From assembly GCA_036562565.1 (NCBI GenBank), contig DATCJY010000043.1:8087-72086 (forward strand): a DNA stretch of 64,000 bases, in the 5' to 3' direction. Below, piece after piece: positions 15,443 to 24,531 of the stretch. The DNA is from DATCJY01 sp036562565. GTDB taxonomy: Bacteria; Bacteroidota; Bacteroidia; Flavobacteriales_D; Sanyastnellaceae. Position 1 is the stretch's first letter. Each line of letters opens with the position of its first letter. The position numbers and the translations under genes are program-made. Under the pieces are notes generated by a model. The model was not told the origin of the DNA. It did not search any database and was given only the letters and a program-made list of their open reading frames with translations.

Positions 15443-16846
15443 ATGAAGGCTCCCACTCATGATATTACTGTCACAAAGAGGGTGTTGCCAATGGTCTTGG
15501 CCACATCCATCTTCATGCAGATGTTGGACTCTACGATTCTCAACACTTCGTTGCCAACGATTGCCAAAGCGTTGAATGAATCCCCGCTTGACATGCAGAA
15601 CGCGATAGTGAGCTATGTATTGACACTGGCTCTGTTCATGCCGGTGAGCGGATTTCTTGCTGACAAATTCGGAACGCGCAGAATTTTCATTTTGTCATTG
15701 GTGCTCTTCAGCTTGGGGTCATTGATTTGTTCAATGTCACAAAGCCTCACGCACCTCATCATTGCACGTGTGATCCAAGGATTGGGAGGAAGCATGATGA
15801 CCCCCGTAGGGAAGCTCTGCCTCATAAAAACATTTCCGAAGGATGAACTGCTCAAGGCATTGAACTATGCCATTGTACCAGCGCTCATTGGTCCTGTGCT
15901 CGGGCCGTTGGTGGGGGGCTACATGGTTGATTACCTATCGTGGCATTGGATTTTTCTTATTAATATTCCAATAGGCGTGGCCGGTATCATCTTGAGTTGG
16001 AAGTATATGCCCAATTACACGGCAACCAATATCGACTTTGACCTCAAAGGATTTATCATCTTCGCCAGCGGTTCATTGCTCATATCCATGGCTCTGGAGC
16101 TGATGGGAAACAGTGTGAAGACAACCCCCATCCTCGGGATTCTTCTTGCAGGCTTCCTGATGATGTACTTGTATTTCAAACACGCCAGAAAAGATGATAA
16201 TCCACTATTTCCGCTCAATTTGTTTCAAGTAAGAACATTTAGAGTAGGGCTGCTGGGCAATCTTGCCACTCGACTTGGAATCAGTTCTGTGCCATTGTTA
16301 TTGCCGATGATGATACAGATAGCCTTTGGAAAATCGGCAGTAGTATCCGGTTGGATTGTAGCTCCCATGGCCTTGACAGCGATGTTCGGCAAATCAGCTG
16401 TGATTCCGATTTTGAACAAATTCGGTTATCGCAAAACGCTCATGGTAAACACCTTCATCATCGGGCTATTGATATGTACGATGGCTATTCCTACCATTCA
16501 CAGCTCCATTTATTGGTACCTCCCCATTATTTCAGTCATGGGCTTTTTTAATTCCATTCAGTTTGCCTCCATGAACTCCATATCCATTGCCGATTTGCGA
16601 CAATACCACACCAGCAGCGGAAACTCATTGGTATCCGTAAACCAGCAGCTGGCAATCGGTTTCGGAGTAGCATTCGGGCTGATAGTATTAAAACTCTTTG
16701 AAGGCGACCAAAAGCTCATCCACAACGAAATACACAATGCCTTCCGCTATACCTTCTTAGTCATTGGTGGACTCACGATTATCTCAGGACTTGTATTTAG
16801 AAGGCTTCATTTTACAGATGGGGACAATCTGCGCTCGCATGATTGA
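15443..16846 (+). CDS. DHA2-type MFS multidrug transporter
   Basis: 467 residues, about 13-14 membrane helices, proton-driven exporter. The DHA2 signature is LDSTILNTSLPTIAKAL in helix 1, followed by FLADKFGTRRIF (motif A between helices 2 and 3), RVIQGLGGSMMTPVG (motif B/C region) and GPVLGPLVGGYMVDYLSWHWIFLINIP. This resembles E. coli MdtD and EmrB more than sugar carriers. No membrane fusion protein or TolC partner is adjacent, so it probably works alone in the inner membrane. The substrate is unknown. The TGA stop at 16844-16846 shows that TGA is a working stop in this genome. Confidence 0.92.
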   Translation: MKAPTHDITVTKRVLPMVLATSIFMQMLDSTILNTSLPTIAKALNESPLDMQNAIVSYVLTLALFMPVSGFLADKFGTRRIFILSLVLFSLGSLICSMSQSLTHLIIARVIQGLGGSMMTPVGKLCLIKTFPKDELLKALNYAIVPALIGPVLGPLVGGYMVDYLSWHWIFLINIPIGVAGIILSWKYMPNYTATNIDFDLKGFIIFASGSLLISMALELMGNSVKTTPILGILLAGFLMMYLYFKHARKDDNPLFPLNLFQVRTFRVGLLGNLATRLGISSVPLLLPMMIQIAFGKSAVVSGWIVAPMALTAMFGKSAVIPILNKFGYRKTLMVNTFIIGLLICTMAIPTIHSSIYWYLPIISVMGFFNSIQFASMNSISIADLRQYHTSSGNSLVSVNQQLAIGFGVAFGLIVLKLFEGDQKLIHNEIHNAFRYTFLVIGGLTIISGLVFRRLHFTDGDNLRSHD

Positions 16847-16983
16847 TGCTCAAGAGGTCACTTTTGAGAGAATACACCTTGAAATTAAATCCTTACAAAA
16901 TCAATTCAATAAAAAATAAAGGATAAAATTTTATCGTGATTTCTTTTTGAAGGACGGGCATAAAAACTCCCAAAAACAAAAAT

Positions 16984-17005
16984 CCCTGTAAGGGAACTTA
17001 CAGGG
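16984..17005 (-). terminator. intrinsic terminator after tRNA-Ser
   Basis: A 9-bp perfect stem CCCTGTAAG/CTTACAGGG with a four-base loop. T-rich sequence follows on both strands, best on the minus strand (ATTTTTGTTTTTG), 23 bases past the tRNA. It may also end the transporter transcript. Confidence 0.8.
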
Positions 17006-17027
17006 CTCTGTTTTTAATCGTTGAGTG

Positions 17028-17112
17028 CGGAGAGAGAGGGATTCGAACCCCCGGAGCTGTTACACTCAACAGTTTTCAAGACTGCCGCAATCGACCACTC
17101 TGCCATCTCTCC
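17028..17112 (-). tRNA. tRNA-Ser (anticodon TGA)
   Basis: An 85-base class II tRNA. The acceptor stem is GGAGAGA/TCTCTCC with discriminator G, anticodon loop CTTGAAA with anticodon TGA, a long variable arm typical of serine (GTTGAGTGTAACAGC), and the T-arm GGGTTCGAATCCC. No encoded CCA. The promoter directly abuts the mature 5' end. Confidence 0.96.
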
Positions 17113-17115
17113 GCG

Positions 17116-17146
17116 GCAAAAGTATTTCATTTTTGAATCGTTCAAA
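17116..17146 (-). promoter_or_regulatory. promoter of tRNA-Ser (TTTG-N18-TACTTTTGC)
   Basis: Minus strand: TTTG at 17143-17146 and TACTTTTGC at 17116-17124, spaced 18 bases, a full consensus match. The box ends three bases from the mature tRNA, so processing of a 5' leader may be minimal. Confidence 0.72.
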
Positions 17147-17328
17147 GCGATTTTTTTAATTCTCGAAAAAAAATTTTCTAGTGATTTGAAAACAACCAAA
17201 TTAAAAATTGATTTTTTTTTGTTTGCCTCCCAAAAATGGTTGTTTTCGGGCGTTTCAGGACATCTTTCGGTTGTGATAATTTGCCATTTCTGGGTACTTC
17301 ACCACTGAAATGTGCAAAGAAGAGGGGT

Positions 17329-17337
17329 TATCTTTAC
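17329..17337 (+). promoter_or_regulatory. putative -7 promoter box TATCTTTAC for the GWxTD protein
   Basis: TATCTTTAC, one base from TAnnTTTG, 21 bases before the chosen ATG at 17359. It argues against the in-frame upstream start at 17236. Confidence 0.35.
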
Positions 17338-17358
17338 CGCAGTAAATCATCCCGGGAC

Positions 17359-18828
17359 ATGAAAAACAAATTCCTTCTGATAGCAGCCCTGATTATGTTG
17401 AGTTCGCAAGTCTTTGCACTGCGGGCTTACTTTGATTATAAGGTGTTTAACCATCCTGCAGACGGTCCCTATGTGGAGTTCGTTACCTCTTTTGACGGTA
17501 CAACCTTCATGCTAGCTCCTGCAGATTCCGGACTCTATATGAGCAAAGCGGAACTCATGATTATCATCTCCCAAAATGGCAACATCGTTGATTACAGAAA
17601 ATTAAACATCAATGGGCCATTGGTGGAGGCCAACGCTCCACAAGATTTCATGTCGCTTGAGCGCTTCCTGTTGCCAAATGGACACTATGATGTGGAACTG
17701 GAAATCAAGGACCTCATAAGAGGCGGTGATGCCGAATCATTCCAACAAGAAATTGATATTAAGGTTCCTACCTCAGGCATCCATATTTCCGATATTCAGT
17801 TCATCAGTGCTTACCGTAAAACCACGGAAGAAAACGCATTCAGCAAAGCCGGCTATGATTTGATTCCATACGTATCCAATTATTTCCCCACGGAGATGAA
17901 CACCATCATGTTCTACTCCGAAATCTATGGTACTGATGAAGTATTTGGAAAAGGCGAGCCATTTGTTTACACCATTTGCGTTTTGGATGCGGACTTCAGA
18001 CAAATAGAAAGCTGCAAGAAAATCAAACGCGAGAAGTCTGCATCTGTAGTTCCGATGATACAGAACGTGAACATTGCAGAGCTACCGACCGGTGAATACA
18101 AACTGCGCCTCGAAATACGCAACCGTGAGAATGTGGTGGTCTATGAAAAGGAGCGATCATTTTCTCGCTCAAAAATCAGGACCATGCCTGATAGTGAAAT
18201 TGTAGTGGACAATGCAACTGTTGCCAATTCATTCGCGGCACAGTACACAGACCGCGATCAACTATACAAATTAATTGAAGCACACATGCCAATAGCCGAA
18301 GGATTGGACCGTATCACCATCAACAACCAATTGCGTGAAGCGGACTTGCAAATGCTGCAAAGCTTCTTGTACACCTTTTGGTATAGAAAGGACAAAGTCA
18401 ATCCGGAAGCCGCCTGGAGAGCCTATGAAAAGCAACTCAAAGAAGTTGATGTAGCATTTGGTAATGGTAAGAAGCCCGGATGGAAAACCGATAGGGGAAG
18501 GGTATATCTCCAATACGGTCCCCCGAACACCCGTGCTATACGCCACAATGAGACGAATTATTTCCCATTTGAAATTTGGCATTATTATGAAACCAACAAT
18601 GGACTTCATGACAGACGTTTTCTGTTCTACAGTACTGACCTGAGCATGGATATGGAACTCTTGCACAGCGATGTACCCAATGAGGTGCAGAATTATCAAT
18701 GGAAGGAGATGGTTCGCTCAAGGCCGTTGGCACTCGACATGGGAAAGGCCTCCAATCTCAACTCCAATCAGAAAACCGATCCATTCAGCCAAGATGAATT
18801 GGAGAATCTATGGTTTACTCCCTACTAG
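17359..18828 (+). CDS. exported GWxTD-domain protein
   Basis: 489 residues from the ATG at 17359, which places a signal peptide (KNKFLLIAALIMLSSQVFA) at the very N-terminus. The GWxTD domain, about residues 350-489, shows WRAYEKQLKEVDVAFG, then PGWKTDRGRVYLQYGPPNT (Gly-Trp-Lys-Thr-Asp), WHYYETNNGLHDRRFLFYS and the end DELENLWFTPY. The first 330 residues are beta-rich with no recognised domain. GWxTD proteins are widespread in Bacteroidota and Acidobacteriota and are of unknown function. The glycosyltransferase begins 42 bases downstream. Confidence 0.87.
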   Translation: MKNKFLLIAALIMLSSQVFALRAYFDYKVFNHPADGPYVEFVTSFDGTTFMLAPADSGLYMSKAELMIIISQNGNIVDYRKLNINGPLVEANAPQDFMSLERFLLPNGHYDVELEIKDLIRGGDAESFQQEIDIKVPTSGIHISDIQFISAYRKTTEENAFSKAGYDLIPYVSNYFPTEMNTIMFYSEIYGTDEVFGKGEPFVYTICVLDADFRQIESCKKIKREKSASVVPMIQNVNIAELPTGEYKLRLEIRNRENVVVYEKERSFSRSKIRTMPDSEIVVDNATVANSFAAQYTDRDQLYKLIEAHMPIAEGLDRITINNQLREADLQMLQSFLYTFWYRKDKVNPEAAWRAYEKQLKEVDVAFGNGKKPGWKTDRGRVYLQYGPPNTRAIRHNETNYFPFEIWHYYETNNGLHDRRFLFYSTDLSMDMELLHSDVPNEVQNYQWKEMVRSRPLALDMGKASNLNSNQKTDPFSQDELENLWFTPY

Positions 18829-18834
18829 TTTGAC

Positions 18835-18843
18835 TATTTTCGC
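18835..18843 (+). promoter_or_regulatory. putative -7 promoter box TATTTTCGC for the glycosyltransferase
   Basis: TATTTTCGC fits TAnnTTNGC and lies 27 bases before the TTG start at 18871, inside the short gap after the GWxTD gene. Confidence 0.35.
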
Positions 18844-18870
18844 GCGCCTTGCATAAATAATATTCACCAT

Positions 18871-19905
18871 TTGAAGCCTGTCGCTGTAGTCATACTAAAT
18901 TGGAACGGAGAGAAATTCCTGAAGCAATTTTTGCCTTCTGTGATTGAGCACAGCAGTGACTTGGCGGATATTTACGTGATTGACAATCATTCGGAAGACA
19001 AGTCCATTTCATTCGTAGAGCAAAACTATCCACAGGTGAAAATTATTCGCCTCGATTACAACTATGGTTTTGCAGGAGGCTACAATCGCGGTCTGGTAGG
19101 CATTCCCAATGAATATTACATTCTACTGAACTCCGATGTTGAAGTGACACCTAACTGGATCCGTCCGGTTTTGACTTACATGCAATCACAAGAAGGAATG
19201 GTAGCTTGCCAACCCAAGATTCTAGATTATCACCGTAAAGAATGGTTTGAATATGCCGGTGCAGCCGGTGGTTATATCGACAAGGATGCATTTGCATTTT
19301 GTGCCGGTCGCATCTTTTATCGCTTTGAAAAAGACGAAGGTCAATACACGGAAAACGAAGAAGTATTTTGGGCTTCAGGTGCTGCGATGTTCATCAAGCG
19401 CAGTGCTTGGGAAGAGGTTCACGGACTTGATACCGACTTCTTTGCGCACATGGAAGAGATAGACCTTTGCTGGCGCCTGAAGAACAGGGGCTACAAAGTG
19501 GGCTCATGTCGCCAGTCTGTGGTGTACCACTATGGAGGCGGAACCTTGGACCGACAAAGCCCCTTCAAGACCTATCTCAACTTCCGCAACAATCTTTATA
19601 TGATTGTAAAAAACTATCGTTCCGGTGCGTTGTTCCCAAAAGTATTTCGCAGATTGTGCCTGGACGGTATTGCAGGTCTTCGATTTATTCGCGAGGGCAA
19701 ATTCAAGCATTGTTACTCCGTCATCAAAGCACATTTTAGTTTTTACAAGCATCTTCCTCAATTGCTCAAGAAGCGCAAATCAGACGAACCATATTGCCAT
19801 ACACCCAACCTTGCGGGCATGTACCGCGGCAGCATCATCAAGCATTTCTTCCTTTACAAACGCAAGCATTTGGCAGACCTTAAAAAGGAATTATTTTTGA
19901 AATAA
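18871..19905 (+). CDS. family 2 glycosyltransferase, TTG start
   Basis: 344 residues. It transfers a sugar from a nucleotide donor, probably to a cell-surface polysaccharide. GT-A fold motifs are VAVVILNWNGEKFLKQFLPS, then VIDNHSEDKS, YNYGFAGGYNRGL and LLNSDVEVTPNW, whose Asn-Ser-Asp is the metal/donor DxD equivalent. EEIDLCWRLKNRGYKVG and VVYHYGGGTL are typical of the rhamnosyltransferase-like WcaE/WbbL group. The frame has no ATG before the conserved first strand; TTG at 18871 gives MKPVAVVILNW and is the only sensible start. No membrane helix is obvious. No other polysaccharide genes adjoin it. Confidence 0.9.
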   Translation: MKPVAVVILNWNGEKFLKQFLPSVIEHSSDLADIYVIDNHSEDKSISFVEQNYPQVKIIRLDYNYGFAGGYNRGLVGIPNEYYILLNSDVEVTPNWIRPVLTYMQSQEGMVACQPKILDYHRKEWFEYAGAAGGYIDKDAFAFCAGRIFYRFEKDEGQYTENEEVFWASGAAMFIKRSAWEEVHGLDTDFFAHMEEIDLCWRLKNRGYKVGSCRQSVVYHYGGGTLDRQSPFKTYLNFRNNLYMIVKNYRSGALFPKVFRRLCLDGIAGLRFIREGKFKHCYSVIKAHFSFYKHLPQLLKKRKSDEPYCHTPNLAGMYRGSIIKHFFLYKRKHLADLKKELFLK

Positions 19906-19949
19906 TAAACCTGAATTCTCTGACCTTCCCTTGATGTAAAATCAGCACC

Positions 19950-22115
19950 ATGGTGGTGCAGAGAATTCCCAATTCCTGCGCAGTCATGGTATATGTCTGG
20001 AAGAGGTCCCCGCTTTTGCAATTACTGGTTCCCTTTGTGGTCGGCATTCTGCTGCAAATTCATGTCGGTATTGATTGGCGCTATGCGCTTATGGGAACCA
20101 TTCTGTTCATCTCCTTGTGGTACTATTATGGATTTGTAGTAAAAATCAAATTCAACAATCGTTGGATACATGGCGTTCTAATCAATGGAACATTAGTGGG
20201 ATTGGGCGTTCTATTGACCATATCCAAAAATCCGTTGCTGCACGAAAGACACATAAATAATATTCCTCAAGACACATATGATTTAATAGAAGTGCGCATA
20301 GCTGAAGCTCCGATACTCAAAAGTAAAAGCTATAAATCCGTAACTGAAATATTGGCAACTTGGAAAGGGAATGAACGACAAAAAGCGACTGGTGAATTAC
20401 TTCTGTACATCGAGAACGACAGCCTCGCGCAAATCCTTTCCGTAGATGACACCTTGTTGTTGGCTACCAAGATTAGTGAGCTCCATGAAGTACAAAACCC
20501 TTTTGAGTTCAACTACCGTCAATACCTCAACAACCATTTTATATATGCCCAAGCATATGTGAGCACGGAGAACTGGGCACTCAAGAGCAAAGCGCACCGC
20601 CATTCGTTTACCGGATTTTTTATAACTATTCGGGAAAAAATGTTGGCGCAATTACGCGCCTACGGTGTGGAAGGGCAGGAGTATGCCGTTCTTTCCGCGC
20701 TCGTATTGGGTAAAACCTCCGAGATTGATTACCACTTGATGCTTTCTTATGCGAGTGCCGGTGCGATCCACATTCTCGCGGTTTCCGGTTTGCATGTGGG
20801 ACTCATTTATATGTTGCTATCACCCTTGCTGAAACGATTACCTAAGACCAAACGCTGGTGGTGGATAAAGATTATAGTGCCTTGCGTATTGCTTTGGATG
20901 TATGCCGGCATTACCGGTTTCTCGCCATCCGTATTGCGTGCGGCATGTATGTTCTCCATCTTTATTCTATCCGAGAGCCTGGCCAAAAAGAACAACATTT
21001 ATAATTCAATGAGTGCCTCGGCTCTTGTCTTGCTTTGGTGGAACCCCTATATGATTATGGAAGTCGGCTTTCAACTTTCATATCTCGCAGTGCTTGGAAT
21101 TGTTGTTTTGCAAGATCCGATATACAAACTAATCTATACCACAAATTTCATTTTGCGCTGGATGTGGAGTTTGACGGCTGTATCCATTTCCGCACAGATT
21201 TCTACCTTCTCATTGGGATTGCTCTATTTCCATCAATTCCCAAATCTGTTCCTCATCTCCAACCTCTTTGTCATTCCGCTTTCTACTTTAATATTATATG
21301 TATCGCTCGCATTTTATCCGGCACTATTATTTCCACCGCTCGCCAAAATATTGATATGGATAAGCACGAATTTCACATGGCTCATGAATCAATCAATGCT
21401 GTTTGTAGATAGCTTACCCTACAGCATTACACAAAACATCTCCATCAGCATTTTAGAATCGTATCTCATTGCCGGCATCAGCATATTTGGCTGTTACTGG
21501 CTATTATGGCGAAAGCCCAATGCCATAGCCCCTATGTTGGCATGTACTTGCGTTTTGTGTGTTACACAGGTTTCCGAAAAAGTCCAGATTCTGCGCAACA
21601 ATGAAATATGCATCCATGCAATTCCGAAACACCAATGCATTACCTACAGCGAAGGAGAAACCGGAACCATCTTCTACACCAACAATTTGGTAGATAAAGA
21701 ATCGGCAAAGCGCTTTCACCTCAAGAACTATTGGGATCACTTGGGGATAAAAGAGTTTCACTTTGTGAACATGGACAGTCTGTTGCAATACGATGGAAAG
21801 AATATCAGCTACCGGTATCCATATCTTGAAATAAATGGCCTCCGGTTCTGTTGGCTGGACTCACTGTCCATACGCACCATGCATGACATCCATGCCGACA
21901 TCTTTATTTTGGATGAACCAGCCCGTTCCATCTATCTGCAAAACGATGACATCGAACTATTGAAAAACAAGGTGGTGATACTGGGAGAGGGGATAGGGCA
22001 GAAGAAGGCAACTTTTATAAGCGAACAATTTCCGGAAAAATCATGCTATCGTTTAAGCTCAGGAGCGTTGATTATTCGTGACAAAACAGTATTTCATTTC
22101 TCGGAATTCTATTGA
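19950..22115 (+). CDS. ComEC/Rec2-type DNA-uptake channel, no visible nuclease domain
   Basis: 721 residues. An N-terminal DUF4131-like region with three membrane helices and an extracytoplasmic OB-like part leads to the Competence domain. This is marked by GQEYAVLSALVLGKTSEID, then SYASAGAIHILAVSGLHVGL and GITGFSPSVLRAACMFSIF, with about eight further helices. It would pass single-stranded DNA through the inner membrane during transformation. The last 180 residues are soluble, but I see no HxHxDH motif, so the metallo-beta-lactamase nuclease domain of B. subtilis ComEC appears absent or unrecognisable. An ATG at 19986 is an alternative start. The downstream gene begins 16 bases after the stop. 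Confidence 0.9.
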   Translation: MVVQRIPNSCAVMVYVWKRSPLLQLLVPFVVGILLQIHVGIDWRYALMGTILFISLWYYYGFVVKIKFNNRWIHGVLINGTLVGLGVLLTISKNPLLHERHINNIPQDTYDLIEVRIAEAPILKSKSYKSVTEILATWKGNERQKATGELLLYIENDSLAQILSVDDTLLLATKISELHEVQNPFEFNYRQYLNNHFIYAQAYVSTENWALKSKAHRHSFTGFFITIREKMLAQLRAYGVEGQEYAVLSALVLGKTSEIDYHLMLSYASAGAIHILAVSGLHVGLIYMLLSPLLKRLPKTKRWWWIKIIVPCVLLWMYAGITGFSPSVLRAACMFSIFILSESLAKKNNIYNSMSASALVLLWWNPYMIMEVGFQLSYLAVLGIVVLQDPIYKLIYTTNFILRWMWSLTAVSISAQISTFSLGLLYFHQFPNLFLISNLFVIPLSTLILYVSLAFYPALLFPPLAKILIWISTNFTWLMNQSMLFVDSLPYSITQNISISILESYLIAGISIFGCYWLLWRKPNAIAPMLACTCVLCVTQVSEKVQILRNNEICIHAIPKHQCITYSEGETGTIFYTNNLVDKESAKRFHLKNYWDHLGIKEFHFVNMDSLLQYDGKNISYRYPYLEINGLRFCWLDSLSIRTMHDIHADIFILDEPARSIYLQNDDIELLKNKVVILGEGIGQKKATFISEQFPEKSCYRLSSGALIIRDKTVFHFSEFY

Positions 22116-22131
22116 TAATTTTACCCTCTGT

Positions 22132-22995
22132 ATGCCACAAGGATTGAAACTCATTGAATGTCCAAGAGATGCCATGCAAGGCATCGCTACCTGGATTCCG
22201 ACTGAAATGAAAGTCAAATACATCAACCAACTCTTACGTGTTGGTTTTGACACGATTGACTTCGGAAGTTTTGTTTCCCCCAAAGCCATTCCTCAAATGA
22301 AGGACACTGCTGAAGTTCTGAGCAAATTGGACATTTCAAGAGCTTCTTCGAAACTGCTGGCCATAGTAGCCAATGTGCGTGGAGCAGAGGATGCCGTTCA
22401 GTTTGGCGAAATTCAATACCTCGGTTATCCGTTTTCGATTTCAGAGACATTCCAGTTGCGCAATACCAATTCAACGATTGAGCAATCGCTCTATCGTGTT
22501 TCTGAAATTCAGAACATCGCCATCAAGAATGACCGCGAGCTGGTGGTGTACATCTCCATGGGATTTGGCAATCCATATGGAGACAAATGGAGTCCTGAAA
22601 TTGCAATTGAATGGAGTGAACGATTGTACCGCGAATTGGGTGTCAAGATTTTGGCACTCAGTGATACCATTGGCGTAGCAACACCGGAAATTATTACCGA
22701 ATTATTTACCAATTTAATTCCTGCCATTCCGGAAGTAGAGTTCGGAGCGCATTTGCACACCACGCCACATACGTATCGTGAAAAAATAGAAGCAGCCTAC
22801 AACGCAGGTTGCCGCAGATTTGACGGAGCGATTAAAGGATTTGGAGGTTGTCCGATGGCAAAAGACGAGCTCACAGGCAATATGCCAATGGAAAAAATGA
22901 TTGCCTATTTTGAAGAACAAGAAATAGCAACCAATATTTCAATGAATGAATTGGAAGGAGCTATCGCACTGGCGTCACAAGTGTTTCCTTCTTAA
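22132..22995 (+). CDS. hydroxymethylglutaryl-CoA lyase-like enzyme
   Basis: 287 residues, TIM barrel of the HMGL/DRE-TIM superfamily, expected to split HMG-CoA into acetoacetate and acetyl-CoA (leucine breakdown). Motifs: LKLIECPRDAMQGI, where Arg-Asp and Gln match the RDGLQ catalytic strand although Gly is Ala; FGSFVSP; GAHLHTTPHTY with the metal His-x-His; and GFGGCPMAKDELTGN, whose Cys is the catalytic lid cysteine. The ATG at 22132 fits the family start; an in-frame ATG at 22078 would overlap comEC by 38 bases and adds residues not seen in homologues. The stop overlaps that of a small convergent ORF. Confidence 0.9.
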   Translation: MPQGLKLIECPRDAMQGIATWIPTEMKVKYINQLLRVGFDTIDFGSFVSPKAIPQMKDTAEVLSKLDISRASSKLLAIVANVRGAEDAVQFGEIQYLGYPFSISETFQLRNTNSTIEQSLYRVSEIQNIAIKNDRELVVYISMGFGNPYGDKWSPEIAIEWSERLYRELGVKILALSDTIGVATPEIITELFTNLIPAIPEVEFGAHLHTTPHTYREKIEAAYNAGCRRFDGAIKGFGGCPMAKDELTGNMPMEKMIAYFEEQEIATNISMNELEGAIALASQVFPS

Positions 22996-23117
22996 TTCAA
23001 ATTGTGATTGAAATTCTCAAATCCCCAGACATAACGGGTGAGCTGAATGTTCTCAAATTTCTTGATGTTAATGCGAATCTTACATTTGCGAACATTAAAA
23101 GTAGGTTTCTTTTTCAT
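22992..23117 (-). CDS. possible 41-residue basic protein
   Basis: An ATG-initiated frame coding for a Lys/Arg-rich peptide that starts MKKKPTFNVRKCKIRIN and ends NFNHNLN, with an aromatic patch TRYVWGFENF. All three arginine codons are CGN, as in the real genes here, and the stop interlocks with the stop of the HMG-CoA lyase gene (TTAA), as other convergent pairs in this window do. I do not recognise it; it is too short for a domain call and no Shine-Dalgarno is seen. The rest of the gap up to 23338 shows no other feature. Confidence 0.4.
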   Translation of the reverse strand: MKKKPTFNVRKCKIRINIKKFENIQLTRYVWGFENFNHNLN

Positions 23118-23338
23118 AAAACGAGGGTGTTGTTAGGAGTGCTCATGTTTACGGTATGAATTCCCGAAAGTTTCAATACATCCTCAATTAAAATCGCAGC
23201 AGACATTAAATAGCTGTAATTCACAAGTGTAGCATCGAATAAAAAATTTAAAACTCACATTGCGACAAACGATGCACACCAATGGTTAAACATTGTTGTG
23301 AATACAAAGAACCCCTGTACATCGGGTCTAAAGAAATG

Positions 23339-23347
23339 TAGGTTTGT
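23339..23347 (+). promoter_or_regulatory. putative -7 promoter box TAGGTTTGT upstream of gap
   Basis: TAGGTTTG is an exact TAnnTTTG match 26 bases before the ATG of the GAPDH gene. No TTG at the expected upstream spacing. Confidence 0.4.
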
Positions 23348-23371
23348 GCCATCAATTATTATACAAACAAT

Positions 23372-24373
23372 ATGAAAACTCCCCGAATAGCCATCAATGG
23401 TTTTGGACGTATAGGCCGCACCCTGACAGGCCTCTTGCTCCGGGATAAACGATTTGACTTGGTCGCAATCAATGACCTAGCAGATGTAAAAACGATGGCT
23501 CACCTCTTTAAATATGACTCCATTCATGGGGTGAGGGATGTTCAGGTTGAAACCAAAGCCGATGAACTCATTATCGAAGGCAAGCCAATTCAATTTCTAA
23601 ATTGCAAAAACCTAGAAGACCTTCCTTGGTCGAAGTTGGATATTGATGTAGTAGTGGAGTGTACCGGTGTGTTCAAAAGCAAAGTGATGCTTGAAAGGCA
23701 TCTAGCAGCCGGTGCAAAACGCGTACTCTTGAGCGTACCACCTGAAGACGACAGCATAAAAACATTGGTTCTTGGTGTCAATGATCATTTACTCGATGCC
23801 GGTGATACCATTATCTCCAATGCATCCTGCACAACCAACAACGCAGCTCCAATGATTCAGCTGCTGGATGAATTGTGCAACATAGAAAGTTGCTACATCA
23901 CTACTGTACATAGTTATACCGGAGATCAGCGCCTGCACGATGCACCACACAAAGATTTGCGTAGGAGCAGAGCCGCAGGACTTTCCATCATTCCCACCAC
24001 CACGGGAGCTGCAAAAGCACTCACCAAAGTATTCCCGCATCTCACTGGCAGCATGGGAGGATGTGGCATGCGCGTGCCAGTGCCCAACGGTTCACTCACC
24101 GATATTACTTGTACAGTGAAGAATCCTAAATCAGCACAAGTAATAAATGATTATTTCCGTCAAGCATCTGAAGGTCGCTTAGCTGGAATATTGCAATACA
24201 CCGAAGACCCTATCGTATCGGTAGATGTCATTGACAATCCACATTCGTGCGTGTTTGACGCACAACTTACTTCGGTGATAGGCAACATGGTAAAAGTGGT
24301 GGGGTGGTATGACAATGAGTTTGGATATTCCAATCGCCTGCGCGACCTGCTCGCACGCATGACGAATGCCTAA
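23372..24373 (+). CDS. gap: glyceraldehyde-3-phosphate dehydrogenase, type I
   Basis: Glycolytic and gluconeogenic enzyme, 333 residues, forming 1,3-bisphosphoglycerate with NAD and phosphate in the cytoplasm. INGFGRIGRTLTGLLL is the Rossmann motif and AINDLADVKTMAHLFKYDS its companion strand; Asp after Asn favours NAD. The active site is ISNASCTTNNAAPM with Cys153. HSYTGDQRLHDAPHKDLRRSRAA binds inorganic phosphate, and WYDNEFGYSNRL closes the fold. Some Bacteroidota carry two gap copies; this one stands alone without pgk or tpi, so it may be either the glycolytic or gluconeogenic isozyme. Confidence 0.97.
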   Translation: MKTPRIAINGFGRIGRTLTGLLLRDKRFDLVAINDLADVKTMAHLFKYDSIHGVRDVQVETKADELIIEGKPIQFLNCKNLEDLPWSKLDIDVVVECTGVFKSKVMLERHLAAGAKRVLLSVPPEDDSIKTLVLGVNDHLLDAGDTIISNASCTTNNAAPMIQLLDELCNIESCYITTVHSYTGDQRLHDAPHKDLRRSRAAGLSIIPTTTGAAKALTKVFPHLTGSMGGCGMRVPVPNGSLTDITCTVKNPKSAQVINDYFRQASEGRLAGILQYTEDPIVSVDVIDNPHSCVFDAQLTSVIGNMVKVVGWYDNEFGYSNRLRDLLARMTNA

Positions 24374-24485
24374 AATTACCGTCAACATTCGGGACAAAGT
24401 GTCATATTGAAAACTTAAATCACTACTGTACAACCATTTAAACAGTAGTTAATCCTTTTTTCACGGAATCTTGCGCCCGATTTGG

Positions 24486-24494
24486 CATATTTGC
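24486..24494 (+). promoter_or_regulatory. putative -7 promoter box CATATTTGC for the DUF5606 protein
   Basis: CATATTTGC, one base from TAnnTTTGC, 37 bases before the ATG at 24532. The same nine bases occur ahead of the response regulator at 60312. Confidence 0.35.
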
Positions 24495-24531
24495 AGCCCT
24501 AAAAAAGAAATCACATCTGTAAAAAGATAAA

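Noticed and set aside
23118..23338. Riboswitch or RNA gene before gap
   Set aside because: No stable hairpin pair or known motif could be seen, only the promoter-like box at 23339.
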